NCBI GenBank assembly: GCA_902778895.1
Contig: CACYZF010000005.1
Span: 62,001-126,000, forward strand
Direction of reading: 5' to 3'
DNA length: 64,000 bases
Source: an uncultured bacterium
GTDB lineage: Bacteria; Verrucomicrobiota; Lentisphaeria; Victivallales; UBA1829
The notes beneath the pieces are model-generated. The model did no database searches. It was not told the origin of the DNA and saw only the letters and a program-made list of their open reading frames with translations. Within the stretch, counting starts at the first letter, position 1. Each line of letters begins with the position of its first letter. Of this stretch, positions 56,174 through 64,000 are shown piece after piece. Position numbers and translations under genes: made by a program.

Positions 56174-56992
56174 TCAGCTTCCCCATCCGTAGAACACTGT
56201 GAAAAGTTTTGCAAGGAAGGCGTCCGCCAGCACGATGAAGAGGATGCTGGTCACGACCGCCGAGGTCGTGGAACGTCCGACCGCGATCGCGTCGTTTCCG
56301 GTGCGGAAACCGCGCCAGCAGCCGGTCATGGTGATGATGTAGGCGAAGACGATGCTCTTCAGGATGCCTTCGATGAAATACTTGACCGCGACGCCCTGCC
56401 GGGTCAGCTGCAGGAAGACGTCCACAGGCATGCCGAGCTCGGAGCGCATCACCATGTAGCCGCCCGCGCATCCGACGAAATCGCCGATGACGGTCAGGAG
56501 CGGCAGCATGAACAGCATGGCCCACATCTTCGGGACCACCAGGAACCGCGTGGGGCGGATGCCCATGGTGCGGAGGGCGTCGAGCTCCTCCGAGATCTTC
56601 ATGGTGCCGATCTCGGCGGCGAACGCGGATCCGCTGCGTCCGGTCGCGACGATGGCGACCATCAGAGGACCGAGCTCGCGAAGGATGGTACAGCCGATGA
56701 CCATGGGCAGGAAGTTGTCTGCGCCGTATTTGTGCGACTGCACCTCGGCCTGGTACGCCAGCACCACGCCCATCAGCGCGCTGATCATGATCGTGATCGG
56801 CACGCCGTCCGGTCCGCAGGTGTTCATGTAGAAAAGAAAATCCTTCCAGCGGAGGCGTTTCGGGTGGCAGAGGCCTTCCCATACGGCGGCGGTGACGTCG
56901 CCCAGGAACGAAATCATGGATACGAGCTCTTCTTTGAACTGGAGTACCATGTCTCCGCACTGATGAATGAAGCTGTCCGCCGGATTCTTCAT
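56174..56992 (-). CDS. mlaE: Mla permease
   Basis: 272 residues with the conserved MlaE core: GAxMGVVLAYQ-like helix, CTILRELGPLMVAIVATGRSG and EELDALRTMGIRP, the segment that couples to the ATPase. Five to six helices. Together with MlaF and MlaD it forms the inner-membrane lipid transporter of Gram-negative envelopes, which supports a double-membraned host. First gene of the operon. Confidence 0.92.
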   Translation of the reverse strand: MKNPADSFIHQCGDMVLQFKEELVSMISFLGDVTAAVWEGLCHPKRLRWKDFLFYMNTCGPDGVPITIMISALMGVVLAYQAEVQSHKYGADNFLPMVIGCTILRELGPLMVAIVATGRSGSAFAAEIGTMKISEELDALRTMGIRPTRFLVVPKMWAMLFMLPLLTVIGDFVGCAGGYMVMRSELGMPVDVFLQLTRQGVAVKYFIEGILKSIVFAYIITMTGCWRGFRTGNDAIAVGRSTTSAVVTSILFIVLADAFLAKLFTVFYGWGS

Positions 56993-57094
56993 GAAATCTT
57001 CACTTGTTTATTCTCGAACCGGGACGCCCGTAAAACTCTGTTGCGCCCGGCGCATTTGTTCAATACGGTTTTTCAGAAAGGATATGTTCCCGAA

Positions 57095-58108
57095 TCAGAT
57101 AGTCTGGTCGTTTCCGTCATCCTGTTTTTCCTCGTTTTCCTGAGGAGCCGGAGCGGCGTAAGGAACGCCGTCCTGATCCAGCCAGAGGACCTTGCGGGCG
57201 CATTCGCCGCGGTCGTTGGTGCCGACTTCGAACTCGACCTTTTCGCCGATCTTGAGCTCGTCGAACTCGCAGTTGTCGAGGTCTTCCCACAGGAAGAAGA
57301 AATCGTGGTCGCCCCGCTCCGGCGTGATGAATCCGTAGCCGCTCTTCAGCTGGACCACGGTGCCGCGGCGGCGTTCGGCCGGGAAGCTCTCGTCGTACTC
57401 GTCTTCTTCCTCCTCGTAGCCGTCTTCGGGGTCGCCGCCCTCGGCAGCGGAGTAATTGGCGGCGTTGCCGGAGACAAACAGCGCGTCGATCTTGTCCTGC
57501 GGATAAAGCTGTTTTTCGATGATGTCCTGCATCCAGATGCCGTAGGTGGCTTCGGCCATCAGCCGGCCGGACGTCATGGTCTGGCGGCGGCCGCCGTTGT
57601 CGTCTTCGTAGGCGTACTCCCAGCCGATCACCATGACGCGCGCGCCGAGGGAGTTGAGTTTGCGGACCAGCGGGACATAGTCGCCGTCGCAGGCCACCAG
57701 GACCACGACGTCGAATCCGACATGGACCATCTGCTCGTAGGCTTCGAGAGCGAGCGAAATGTTCGCGCCTTTTTCGGAGCCGTGGCTGACGGGGAGGAAA
57801 TGCGCCACGACGCCTTCACGCGTCAGGACGTCGTCGAAATTGCGTTCGGAGAAAAGCAAATGCCGAAGATTCGCTTCGGCGGCGGTCAGGCGGCCGCGGA
57901 AATAATGGCTGTCGACGATGCGGCAGAGATTTTCATTTACATGTTCGCGTTCCGCCACCATGGTGCGGATGAGACTGTGCAGGCCGGGGACGCTGATGCG
58001 GCTCTTGCGGGGATGGCCGTGATAATAATAGTTGCTGACGTGGTAGAAATAATTTCCATCGTAGAAGATGCCGATCCGGATCAGTTTAGAGTCATTTTTC
58101 GTGTCCAT
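57095..58108 (-). CDS. NYN-domain protein fused to a cold-shock-like domain
   Basis: 337 residues. Residues 8-200 form a NYN/LabA (DUF88) PIN-like domain with the acidic positions expected for metal-dependent RNase activity: Asp17 in IFYDGNYF and the ACDGDY motif near 139. An acidic linker (about 225-243, EEEEDEYDES) leads to an S1/cold-shock OB-fold domain (about 248-312): GTVVQLKSGYGFITPERGDHDFFF contains RNP-like aromatic residues. Nuclease plus RNA-binding domain in one chain suggests targeted RNA cleavage or silencing. Short acidic C-tail. No partner gene; it lies between mlaE and a TPM gene. Confidence 0.87.
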   Translation of the reverse strand: MDTKNDSKLIRIGIFYDGNYFYHVSNYYYHGHPRKSRISVPGLHSLIRTMVAEREHVNENLCRIVDSHYFRGRLTAAEANLRHLLFSERNFDDVLTREGVVAHFLPVSHGSEKGANISLALEAYEQMVHVGFDVVVLVACDGDYVPLVRKLNSLGARVMVIGWEYAYEDDNGGRRQTMTSGRLMAEATYGIWMQDIIEKQLYPQDKIDALFVSGNAANYSAAEGGDPEDGYEEEEDEYDESFPAERRRGTVVQLKSGYGFITPERGDHDFFFLWEDLDNCEFDELKIGEKVEFEVGTNDRGECARKVLWLDQDGVPYAAPAPQENEEKQDDGNDQTI

Positions 58109-58369
58109 GGCGGGCCAGTCCTTTCCATTTTTCGTTCTGTTCAGATAATACGGAATAATACTGAAACTGTTTCACTCTCGAAACATTTCCAAGCTTAACA
58201 TAGCACGTTTTTTCTAAAATGCCAGTGCCTTTTCTGAAAAAAACGCCGAAATAATTAGATTCCTGCCGTTTTTGTTCCTTTCTTCCAAGTCGCTCTGTGC
58301 TATCTGCTAACATGTTTCCTATGTTGTCGTTTTCCGAGGGGCAACTGTCACGGAAACCGTTTCCCGGTT

Positions 58370-59281
58370 TTACCATTTCCCGGATGCGCCGCCTCCGCCG
58401 AACCCGCCGCCACCGCCGCCGCTCCGGCTGCTTCCTCCTCCGCTGCTTCCGCCGCTTCGTCCCGAGCTGCGGAGCGCCAGGATCAGGATCCGGAGTGCGA
58501 CCCATCCGATGACAAGCATGATCGCCAGTCCAATGGATTTTTTCGCGTCCGGGTGAATCAGAATCTTTGCTGTGAGCAGGCTGATCGCGATGATAAGGAT
58601 GCCGAGACTGAAGACGAGGTACCAGGTCTCCTCCGGGCCGGACGATGCGTAGTACTCTTCGAACTCTTCGTCGTCTTCTGTCTCAGCGGGCGTTTCCGGG
58701 CCGTTTTCATGCAGAACGAACGCCGAAACTCTGCCGATCGCCAATGAGATCGCCTGCGCGTATTTGCCCTGACGCAGATACGGCGCCATATCGCGGAGGA
58801 TGTCGCCCGCGCGGGCGTCGTTGATGACGCCCTCCAGCCCGTAGCCGATCTCCAGACGGTTTTCGCGGTCCCCGATGGAAAGCAGCAGCAGGACGCCGTT
58901 GTCCTCGCCGCTCCATCCGATCTGCCACTTTTCGGCGACTGCGAGGGAGAATTCCTCGATGGCGTCGCCATGGAGCGACTGAATGATGAAGACGGCCATC
59001 TGGGCCTTGGACGCCGCTTCGTACGCGTCGATCTGCGCGGTCAGGGAATCGATCTCGGGCTGCGTCAGGACGCCGGCCTCGTCGACCACACGGCGCGTGC
59101 CGAGAGCGGGGATGCGTTCGTCCGTGGACCTGAAATCGTCCGGGTCGAAGATGTTGAGGTCGAAGACGGTGAACAGGGCGAACTGCGCGACCAGGAGGAT
59201 GAAAAGAAGAAGACACAGATTTCCCAGCTGGTTCGGGAATGTCGAACGCCAGAAACCGAATCGTCTGCCCTTGCTTCTCAT
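58370..59281 (-). CDS. TPM-domain membrane protein
   Basis: 303 residues. Helix 1 (about 21-42), TPM domain (about 62-195; VVDEAGVLTQPEIDSL, GVLLLLSIGDRENRLEIGYGLEG), two further helices (about 222-270) and a Ser/Gly-rich tail (GGSSGGGSSRSGGGGGGFGGGGASG) typical of YgcG-type TPM proteins. Roles in photosystem repair or membrane maintenance are known for plant relatives; bacterial members commonly sit beside LemA, as here. A hairpin with a T-run (59334-59362) separates it from lemA, so it may be expressed at a lower level. Confidence 0.88.
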   Translation of the reverse strand: MRSKGRRFGFWRSTFPNQLGNLCLLLFILLVAQFALFTVFDLNIFDPDDFRSTDERIPALGTRRVVDEAGVLTQPEIDSLTAQIDAYEAASKAQMAVFIIQSLHGDAIEEFSLAVAEKWQIGWSGEDNGVLLLLSIGDRENRLEIGYGLEGVINDARAGDILRDMAPYLRQGKYAQAISLAIGRVSAFVLHENGPETPAETEDDEEFEEYYASSGPEETWYLVFSLGILIIAISLLTAKILIHPDAKKSIGLAIMLVIGWVALRILILALRSSGRSGGSSGGGSSRSGGGGGGFGGGGASGKW

Positions 59282-59333
59282 CGTTCTCTTCCTTCCTGCC
59301 CCGGTCCGCTGCTTCCTGTCAGATTAAGAAAAA

Positions 59334-59362
59334 CCCGGGCAGACGGGAAATATCTGTCCGGG
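59334..59362 (-). terminator. Hairpin between lemA and the TPM gene
   Basis: TCTGTCCGGG (59353-59362) pairs with CCCGGGCAGA (59334-59343, one G-T pair), followed on the minus strand by TTTTTCTTAA. Either ends lemA transcription or attenuates it before the TPM gene. Confidence 0.75.
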
Positions 59363-59372
59363 AGAAAAGAAC

Positions 59373-59963
59373 TTAGTCAAAACTCACTTTTGGCGCATTG
59401 ACCACCGCGTCATGCCCTTGCGGGGGCTCGAAGTAGTCGCGCGGCTCAAGATTCAGGCCGATGAACGGGAGATTTCCGGCGAAGAGAGAGCCGGGGAACT
59501 GGCGGATCGTCCGGTTGAAGGTCTTGACATCTTCATTGTAGCGTTTCCGGGTGACCTTGATGCGGTTTTCGGTGCCGGCGAGTTCATCCTGAAGGCGGAG
59601 GAAGCCTTCGTTTGCCTTCAGTTCGGGGTAGTTTTCCGCGATTGCGAGCAGGCGGCCGAGTCCGGCTGTCAGGGTTGCGTCGGCTTCGGCTTTCTCCTGC
59701 ATGGTCGTGGCGCCGGCAAGCTTGCTGCGGGCGTCGGCGATGCCGGTGAAGACGTCTTCCTCGTGCGTGGCGTAGCCCTTCACGGTGGAGACCAGGTTCG
59801 GGATCAGGTCGTTGCGGCGCTGGAGGTCGGCGTCGATGTTCGACCATGCCTCGTTCACATTTTCATCCAGGGCGATCAGCGCGTTGCGCTGGCCGACGAT
59901 GTAGCAGCCGGCGAAAAGCACGACCACGGCCAGGATGCTGACAAAGAGCATGAATTGTTTCAT
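59373..59963 (-). CDS. lemA: LemA family protein
   Basis: 196 residues. An N-terminal hydrophobic segment (4-19, followed by GCY, possibly a lipobox) and a long helical-bundle core: VNEAWSNIDADLQRRNDLIPNL is the family hallmark, followed by GFLRLQDELAGTENRI. LemA proteins are membrane-associated with an extracytoplasmic or N-out helix bundle; molecular function unclear. Neighbouring TPM gene is the usual partner. Confidence 0.92.
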   Translation of the reverse strand: MKQFMLFVSILAVVVLFAGCYIVGQRNALIALDENVNEAWSNIDADLQRRNDLIPNLVSTVKGYATHEEDVFTGIADARSKLAGATTMQEKAEADATLTAGLGRLLAIAENYPELKANEGFLRLQDELAGTENRIKVTRKRYNEDVKTFNRTIRQFPGSLFAGNLPFIGLNLEPRDYFEPPQGHDAVVNAPKVSFD

Positions 59964-60293
59964 TGAGAGGTATCCTTTCTTGATTCAAAAAGTTTGGTCG
60001 GAAAACATGGGTGCGGACGGCGCAGGATCGAACGGCCTGCTTCGCCCTCGAATATTATCCATATAAAATACAGTCTTTTCAGGGAAAAGCAAGCCTGTTT
60101 CAGTCAAAAAAACGGATTTTCTTTCATGTTTTTCGTGGAGTTCTTCCAATAGAGCGACCGATGCCGTGCCGCCATTTGCTTTTTGCGCGTGAATTGAGGA
60201 TAGCGGATTTGACAAAGACCGGAAGATGCGGTATATTAGTCGAAAAAATCGTTTTGTTTCATACTTCATCCACATTTCTGTAAGGAGTTTTCC
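59964..60293. other. Divergent intergenic region
   Basis: Leader of lemA (AAAGGA before its start on the minus strand) and promoter of the esterase gene (60209-60237). No gene is evident. Confidence 0.55.
60209..60237 (+). promoter_or_regulatory. Promoter of the secreted esterase
   Basis: TTGACA (60209-60214), 17-b spacer, TATATT (60232-60237), followed by TAAGGAG before the start. Confidence 0.75.
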
Positions 60294-61193
60294 ATGCGTC
60301 ATCCGTTCAAACTCATCGGTTCCGCCGTCTGTCTTTCCGCCTCCGCCATGCTTGCCTCGTGCTGCTGCGGCGACGGCAGCGCCTGCGACGAGTACAATAA
60401 GCCCGTCAATACCTATGCACCCGGCCAGGAACAGCCCCTCTTCCCGCTGCTCCCGAACGGCGCATCGCAGCAGCAGAAGGACGACGCCATCTTCAAAAAT
60501 ACCCGCGTGAACGCGAAGACGTTCGACGCCGACGGCATCAAGATCAATTACTGCGAGGGCACGTACAATATGGACGCGCCGGGCAAGCCGACCGTGCTGG
60601 TCTTCCTGCACGGCGTGGGCGAGCGCGGCAGCGACAACAAGTCCCAGCTCCGTTACGGGTTCGCCGAGATCGTCTCCTACATCCTCGCCCACAAGGACAC
60701 CAAGGTCGTCCTGCTCGCGCCGCAGTGCCCCGCGAGCGAGGGCTGGGGCAACAACGTCCAGCGCGGCGGCGACGGCATCATCCGTCCGGAAAGCGTGTTC
60801 GCCAACCTGCCGAAGCTGGTCCGCGCGAAGATGAAGGAGTTCGACGCCGATCCCGCGCGCATCTACGTGACAGGGTTCTCCATGGGCGGACACGGCACGG
60901 TCGAGCTCGCGGGCCGCAATCCCGACCTGTTCGCCGGCTGCGTGGCGATCTGCTGCGGCGGCACGCGCGAGGAGGCCGAACGCCTGAAGGACATGCCGAT
61001 CGCGCTGTATCAGGGCGACTACGACGAGACCGTCCGCACCGAGCTCACGCGCGACTTCTTCAAGTTCCTGCAGGAGGCCGGCAACACCCAGTGCAGCTAC
61101 CGCGAATATCCGCTCATCGCGCATAACGCCTGGGACGTCTGCTACAACGATTACACCACGCTCGACTGGCTCTTCGCCCAGAGGAAAAAGTAA
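60294..61193 (+). CDS. Secreted alpha/beta-hydrolase esterase lipoprotein
   Basis: 299 residues. Lipoprotein signal ending LASC (Cys23) followed by CC. The fold is that of PHB-depolymerase/CE1-like esterases: VFLHGVGERGSD, VLLAPQCPASEGW, nucleophile in GFSMGG and a candidate His in IAHNAWD. Likely removes ester groups from polysaccharide or other polymers at the cell surface, in line with the GH9 and GH43 enzymes nearby. AAGGAG precedes ATG. Transcribed alone with its own promoter and terminator. Confidence 0.87.
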   Translation: MRHPFKLIGSAVCLSASAMLASCCCGDGSACDEYNKPVNTYAPGQEQPLFPLLPNGASQQQKDDAIFKNTRVNAKTFDADGIKINYCEGTYNMDAPGKPTVLVFLHGVGERGSDNKSQLRYGFAEIVSYILAHKDTKVVLLAPQCPASEGWGNNVQRGGDGIIRPESVFANLPKLVRAKMKEFDADPARIYVTGFSMGGHGTVELAGRNPDLFAGCVAICCGGTREEAERLKDMPIALYQGDYDETVRTELTRDFFKFLQEAGNTQCSYREYPLIAHNAWDVCYNDYTTLDWLFAQRKK

Positions 61194-61239
61194 GCGCGGC
61201 TTCTCCGGCTTCCTGCCGGAATCACAGTCTGAACAAACA

Positions 61240-61281
61240 AAAGCTCCCGTCAGGATGAACCGTCCCGGCGGGAGTTTTTTT
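61240..61281. terminator. Bidirectional terminator between esterase and putP
   Basis: CTCCCG (61244-61249) with CGGGAG (61269-61274), extended by partial pairing, then T7; AACAAAA before it serves the minus strand. Confidence 0.75.
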
Positions 61282-61295
61282 GCGGAAAAAGTGGC

Positions 61296-62768
61296 TCAGT
61301 CTTCGTATGCGTAGATGTCGTAGTATGCGATGGAGTCGTCGTACAGCTTCAGGACATCTTCGGACGGGGGTCCGGCGAGCTTCGCGGCGACGAAGGCGGC
61401 GATCCATCCGGCAACGAATCCGGGCAGGATCTCGTAGATGCCGGTCTGCTTCAGGAAGACGAGCCAGCAGATGTCGACCGCCGCGCCGACCACGATGCCC
61501 GTCACCGCGCCCGCGAAGTTGAATTTGCGCCAGAAGAGCGACAAGAGGATGGCGGGGCCGAACGCCGCGCCGAAGAGCCCCCAAGCATTTTCCACCAGGC
61601 CCATGATGGAGCCGGAGTTCGGATTGGCCGCGATCACGAGCGCGACGACGGCGACCGCGAGCACGACGAACCGCCCGACCCACAGGAGTTCGCGGTCGGA
61701 CGCCTTGTTCTTGCGGACGATCGGCTTGTAGACGTCGCTGGCGAGGGCGGACGAGGCGGAAAGCAGCTGGCTGTCGGCGGTGCTCATGGACGCCGCGAGC
61801 ACGGCGGAGAGCAGGACGCCGGAAATCAGGGCGGGGAAGAGAGTGCGGACCATCTGGATGAAGACCAGCTCGTTTTTCGCCATATCGTCATCCATGCCGA
61901 AGTTCAGGCGCCCGACGATGCCGATCAGCGCTGCGAAAACCAGGATCAGGACCGTCCACGTGATGCCGATCCAGGCGGACCGCTTCAGCGTCTTCTGCGT
62001 CTTGATCGACATGAACCGGATGATGATGTGCGGCATCCCGAAGTAGCCGAGCCCCCACGCCAGCCCGGACACGATGTCGCGCCAGTCCGCGGCGGGATTC
62101 CAGTAGGGGCTGGAGGAATCGATGGAATCGCCGAAGAAGTCCAGCATGAGGAAAGCGAACAGGGGGGCGAGCATCATCGCGCCGAGGATGAGAAGCCCCT
62201 GGAAGAAGTCGGTCCAGCACACGGCGGAGAATCCGCCCAGGAACGTGTACCCCACGATGATGAACACGGCCAGGAACATCGCCGCCATCGGGTCCATGCC
62301 GATGACCTTGTGGAACAGCGTGCCGCACGCCTTGATGCTGGACGCCGCGTAGACCGTGTACGCCAGCAGGAACACCACGGCGCAGATTACTTGCAACGCC
62401 TTCGATTTCGCCAGAAACCGGTTCGAGAGGTACTGCGGGATCGTGATCGCGTCCCCGGCCACGATGGAGAACTTCCTCAGGCGCGGCGCTTCGATCAGCC
62501 AGCTGGCCGTATAGCCCGCCACAAGCCCGACCGGGATCCAGATCTTGCCCAGCCCGAACGCATAGACCGAAGTCGGAAGCCCCATCAGCACCCATGCGCT
62601 CATGTCCGACGCGCCCGCGGAAAGCGCCCCGACCCATGCGCCTATCCTGCGGTCGCCCAGGAAGAATGTCTTTTCGCCGCCCTTGCGGTCCTTGATAAAA
62701 AAGTAAACTCCGATTCCGAGCATGCAGAGAAGGTAAAGGACAAATACGATGACTTCAGCAGGGTTCAT
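61296..62768 (-). CDS. putP: Sodium/proline symporter
   Basis: 490 residues, about 13 helices, SSS family. The N-terminal landmark LSAGASDMSAWVLMGLP is that of PutP, and MSTADSQLL in helix 9 fits. It imports proline with sodium. The start at 62768 (MNPAEVIVF) gives a normal PutP N-terminus with its first helix; a longer in-frame extension of 55 residues is not membrane-like and crosses the promoter. The C-terminus ends in an Asp/Tyr-rich tail (YDIYAYED). Monocistronic. Confidence 0.92.
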   Translation of the reverse strand: MNPAEVIVFVLYLLCMLGIGVYFFIKDRKGGEKTFFLGDRRIGAWVGALSAGASDMSAWVLMGLPTSVYAFGLGKIWIPVGLVAGYTASWLIEAPRLRKFSIVAGDAITIPQYLSNRFLAKSKALQVICAVVFLLAYTVYAASSIKACGTLFHKVIGMDPMAAMFLAVFIIVGYTFLGGFSAVCWTDFFQGLLILGAMMLAPLFAFLMLDFFGDSIDSSSPYWNPAADWRDIVSGLAWGLGYFGMPHIIIRFMSIKTQKTLKRSAWIGITWTVLILVFAALIGIVGRLNFGMDDDMAKNELVFIQMVRTLFPALISGVLLSAVLAASMSTADSQLLSASSALASDVYKPIVRKNKASDRELLWVGRFVVLAVAVVALVIAANPNSGSIMGLVENAWGLFGAAFGPAILLSLFWRKFNFAGAVTGIVVGAAVDICWLVFLKQTGIYEILPGFVAGWIAAFVAAKLAGPPSEDVLKLYDDSIAYYDIYAYED

Positions 62769-62858
62769 AGGGCTTGTTTCCGGGGAATATGATGTGTCAG
62801 AAATAATGCGTGAGTACAGGGGAAAAACGAAAAAAGCGTCCGCCTGTTTTTTTATAGT

Positions 62859-62887
62859 AATGTAATCCGGAAACGGCGGGGATTCAA
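62859..62887 (-). promoter_or_regulatory. Promoter of putP
   Basis: Minus strand TTGAAT (62887-62882), 17-b spacer, TACATT (62864-62859). Confidence 0.5.
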
Positions 62888-62953
62888 GCCGGAAAAAGCA
62901 TTTTATCGGATATTTTTCCGGCTTTGTGTACATGGTTTCCGGTGGAAAGACGC

Positions 62954-64000
62954 TCAGGCGAGAGCGTCCAGCAGCTTCGAGACTTTGTCCACGCCGGGGA
63001 AATCCCGGAACAGGAATCCGTGCGTCTGGAAATAGTTGCTCGCCTCAAGGCGTTCCTTCAGCACGCCGTCCTTCTTCAGCAGGGCGCGGTCCACGCCGAG
63101 CAGGAGGTTGCGTTCCGGGTGCTCCTCGCACCAGGCGAGACGCTGTTCGAGCTGGCCCGCGTGCCACAGGTGGAAGAGCTCCATCGGGTATTCGCGGCCG
63201 GAGGCGTCGCGGAATATGAAATCGGGGAACAGTAAGGCCTGTCCGCCGAGCGGGATCCAGCCGGGCATATCGTCGAGCGTCCAGCCAGTCTGCGAGGTGC
63301 GGAAATAGTCGGAAAACATGCGGATCTCCTCCGGCTGATAGGCCACGAAGTTGGCGTAATGGCTCACGAGGCCGCTGGATTCGTCGAGTTTGAGCTTGCG
63401 GTAGTGTTCCTTCCACATGACCTCGGCGGCGATGCTCCATTGCGGGAGCTGACAGACCGCGGGGAAGAACGACGCGATCTGGAGACCGTATTTCGCGCTG
63501 TGCTCCAGCACGCTCGCGGGGCCGTCGAACGTGAGGCGGATCGCGTCCTTTCCGGTCATTTCGGCGGTGAAGAGCAGCCGGAAGAACTTCATGTAGCGGA
63601 AGAGGCGGCGCAGGAACGCCGGTTCCGGTTTCGCCGGGATCGTCACGGTCAGCTTCGAGGCGAAGAGCAGGAGCGACTGAACGAGCGAGACGTTGTAGCG
63701 TTCCGGCACCTCGCGAACCAGCATCTTCTTCATCGGCAGGAGACGTTCGCACTCCGGCAGGTCGCAGTAGATCCCCTGCGCGAACGTTTCGTGGGTATTC
63801 GGAACCGAGGCGAACACGGCGGTTCGGACGTCGTCGAGCGATTCGGGCGCGTTGCCCGAACGCAGCAGCGCGGCGGTCCCGCGGAAGAGTTCGACGCGGG
63901 CGGCGGGGTAGTCGCAGTCGGCAGGCAGGGAGAATTCGGCGCGGTCGCGCACGGTCTTGTGCAGTCCCTCTGCGAGTTTCTTGTCGCGGAACGCGGCGGC
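62954..64000 (-). CDS. DUF790 (Bax1-like) nuclease, cut by window end
   Basis: About 349 residues visible; the frame stays open to base 64000, so the N-terminus is missing. Sequence RDKKLAEGLHKTVRDRAEF, then VREVPERYNVSLVQSLLLFAS and the C-terminal PDFIFRDASGREYPMELFHLWHAGQLEQRL match the DUF790 family, whose archaeal member Bax1 is a nuclease partner of the XPB DNA helicase. PDF...E...F/W-x-W is the restriction-endonuclease-like active-site region (here VELFHLWH in place of the usual VEIVGFWT). A GTG at 63952 is not the true start. An XPB-type helicase gene would be expected just beyond the window. Confidence 0.75.
   Translation of the reverse strand, partial: AAAFRDKKLAEGLHKTVRDRAEFSLPADCDYPAARVELFRGTAALLRSGNAPESLDDVRTAVFASVPNTHETFAQGIYCDLPECERLLPMKKMLVREVPERYNVSLVQSLLLFASKLTVTIPAKPEPAFLRRLFRYMKFFRLLFTAEMTGKDAIRLTFDGPASVLEHSAKYGLQIASFFPAVCQLPQWSIAAEVMWKEHYRKLKLDESSGLVSHYANFVAYQPEEIRMFSDYFRTSQTGWTLDDMPGWIPLGGQALLFPDFIFRDASGREYPMELFHLWHAGQLEQRLAWCEEHPERNLLLGVDRALLKKDGVLKERLEASNYFQTHGFLFRDFPGVDKVSKLLDALA

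Noticed and set aside
54974..58198. Plus-strand open frame of 1074 codons across mlaD, mlaF, mlaE and the NYN gene
   Set aside because: Four well-supported genes lie on the other strand; the frame has no domains and only reflects codon bias.

Overview
The window looks like a chromosomal piece of a Gram-negative bacterium of the PVC superphylum, most likely Lentisphaerota/Victivallales or a close relative. This is inferred from protein style only: several PQQ-like beta-propellers with W-P-x-F-R-G motifs, glycine-rich secreted proteins, large multi-sensor hybrid histidine kinases, twin-arginine signals, an Mla lipid-transport set and secreted polysaccharide-degrading enzymes. Genes are G+C-rich except the first 0.8 kb, a visibly AT-rich glycosyltransferase fragment. 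Twelve promoters of one design (TTGAHA-like -35, 16-17 b spacer, TATATT-like -10) and about ten hairpin terminators can be read directly.

Layout. 1-800: end of a family 2 glycosyltransferase. 1375-3534: hybrid histidine kinase (HK1) and a small zinc-ribbon protein. 4187-24621: the centrepiece, a run of 15 same-strand genes in which almost every stop overlaps the next start. It encodes a PQQ-like propeller, a ferredoxin, a radical SAM enzyme, a DUF116-polyprenyl synthase fusion, two alpha/alpha-toroid terpene-cyclase-family proteins (one with an intact DxDD acid motif), three proteins with Tat-like N-termini (two Fe-S or Cys-rich), a NapH-like membrane polyferredoxin, a NuoE-NuoF-NuoG(N) diaphorase fused in one chain, three more membrane-anchored propellers, and a LolD/YbbA-type ABC ATPase with a two-module FtsX-type permease. 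I recognise no described system with this content. The simplest reading is an NADH-fed electron route from cytoplasm to periplasm coupled to a dedicated cyclised terpenoid; that is inference.

24757-26662: aquaglyceroporin plus a COG0523 GTPase. 27269-36782: two very large hybrid kinases (HK2, HK3); HK2 shares its kinase core with HK1, HK3 has two periplasmic solute-binding domains. 36901-46059: acetyltransferase, membrane-anchored deaminase, glycine-rich protein, GH43 glycosidase, lipase-like hydrolase, LMW tyrosine phosphatase, tandem solute-binding lipoprotein, thioesterase and a glycine-rich esterase. 46370-50668: YigZ, a secreted zinc peptidase, a pilin-like membrane protein and alanine dehydrogenase. 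50746-59963 (minus strand): GH9 glucanase, flavodoxin-fold reductase, MlaD/MlaF/MlaE, a NYN-cold-shock fusion, a TPM-domain protein and LemA. 60294-64000: secreted esterase, PutP symporter and a DUF790 (Bax1-like) nuclease cut by the window end.

No rRNA, tRNA, CRISPR array, insertion sequence or prophage was seen. Homopolymeric C tracts (6-13 C) recur in the leaders of five unrelated genes, and one GC-rich hairpin family recurs between genes.
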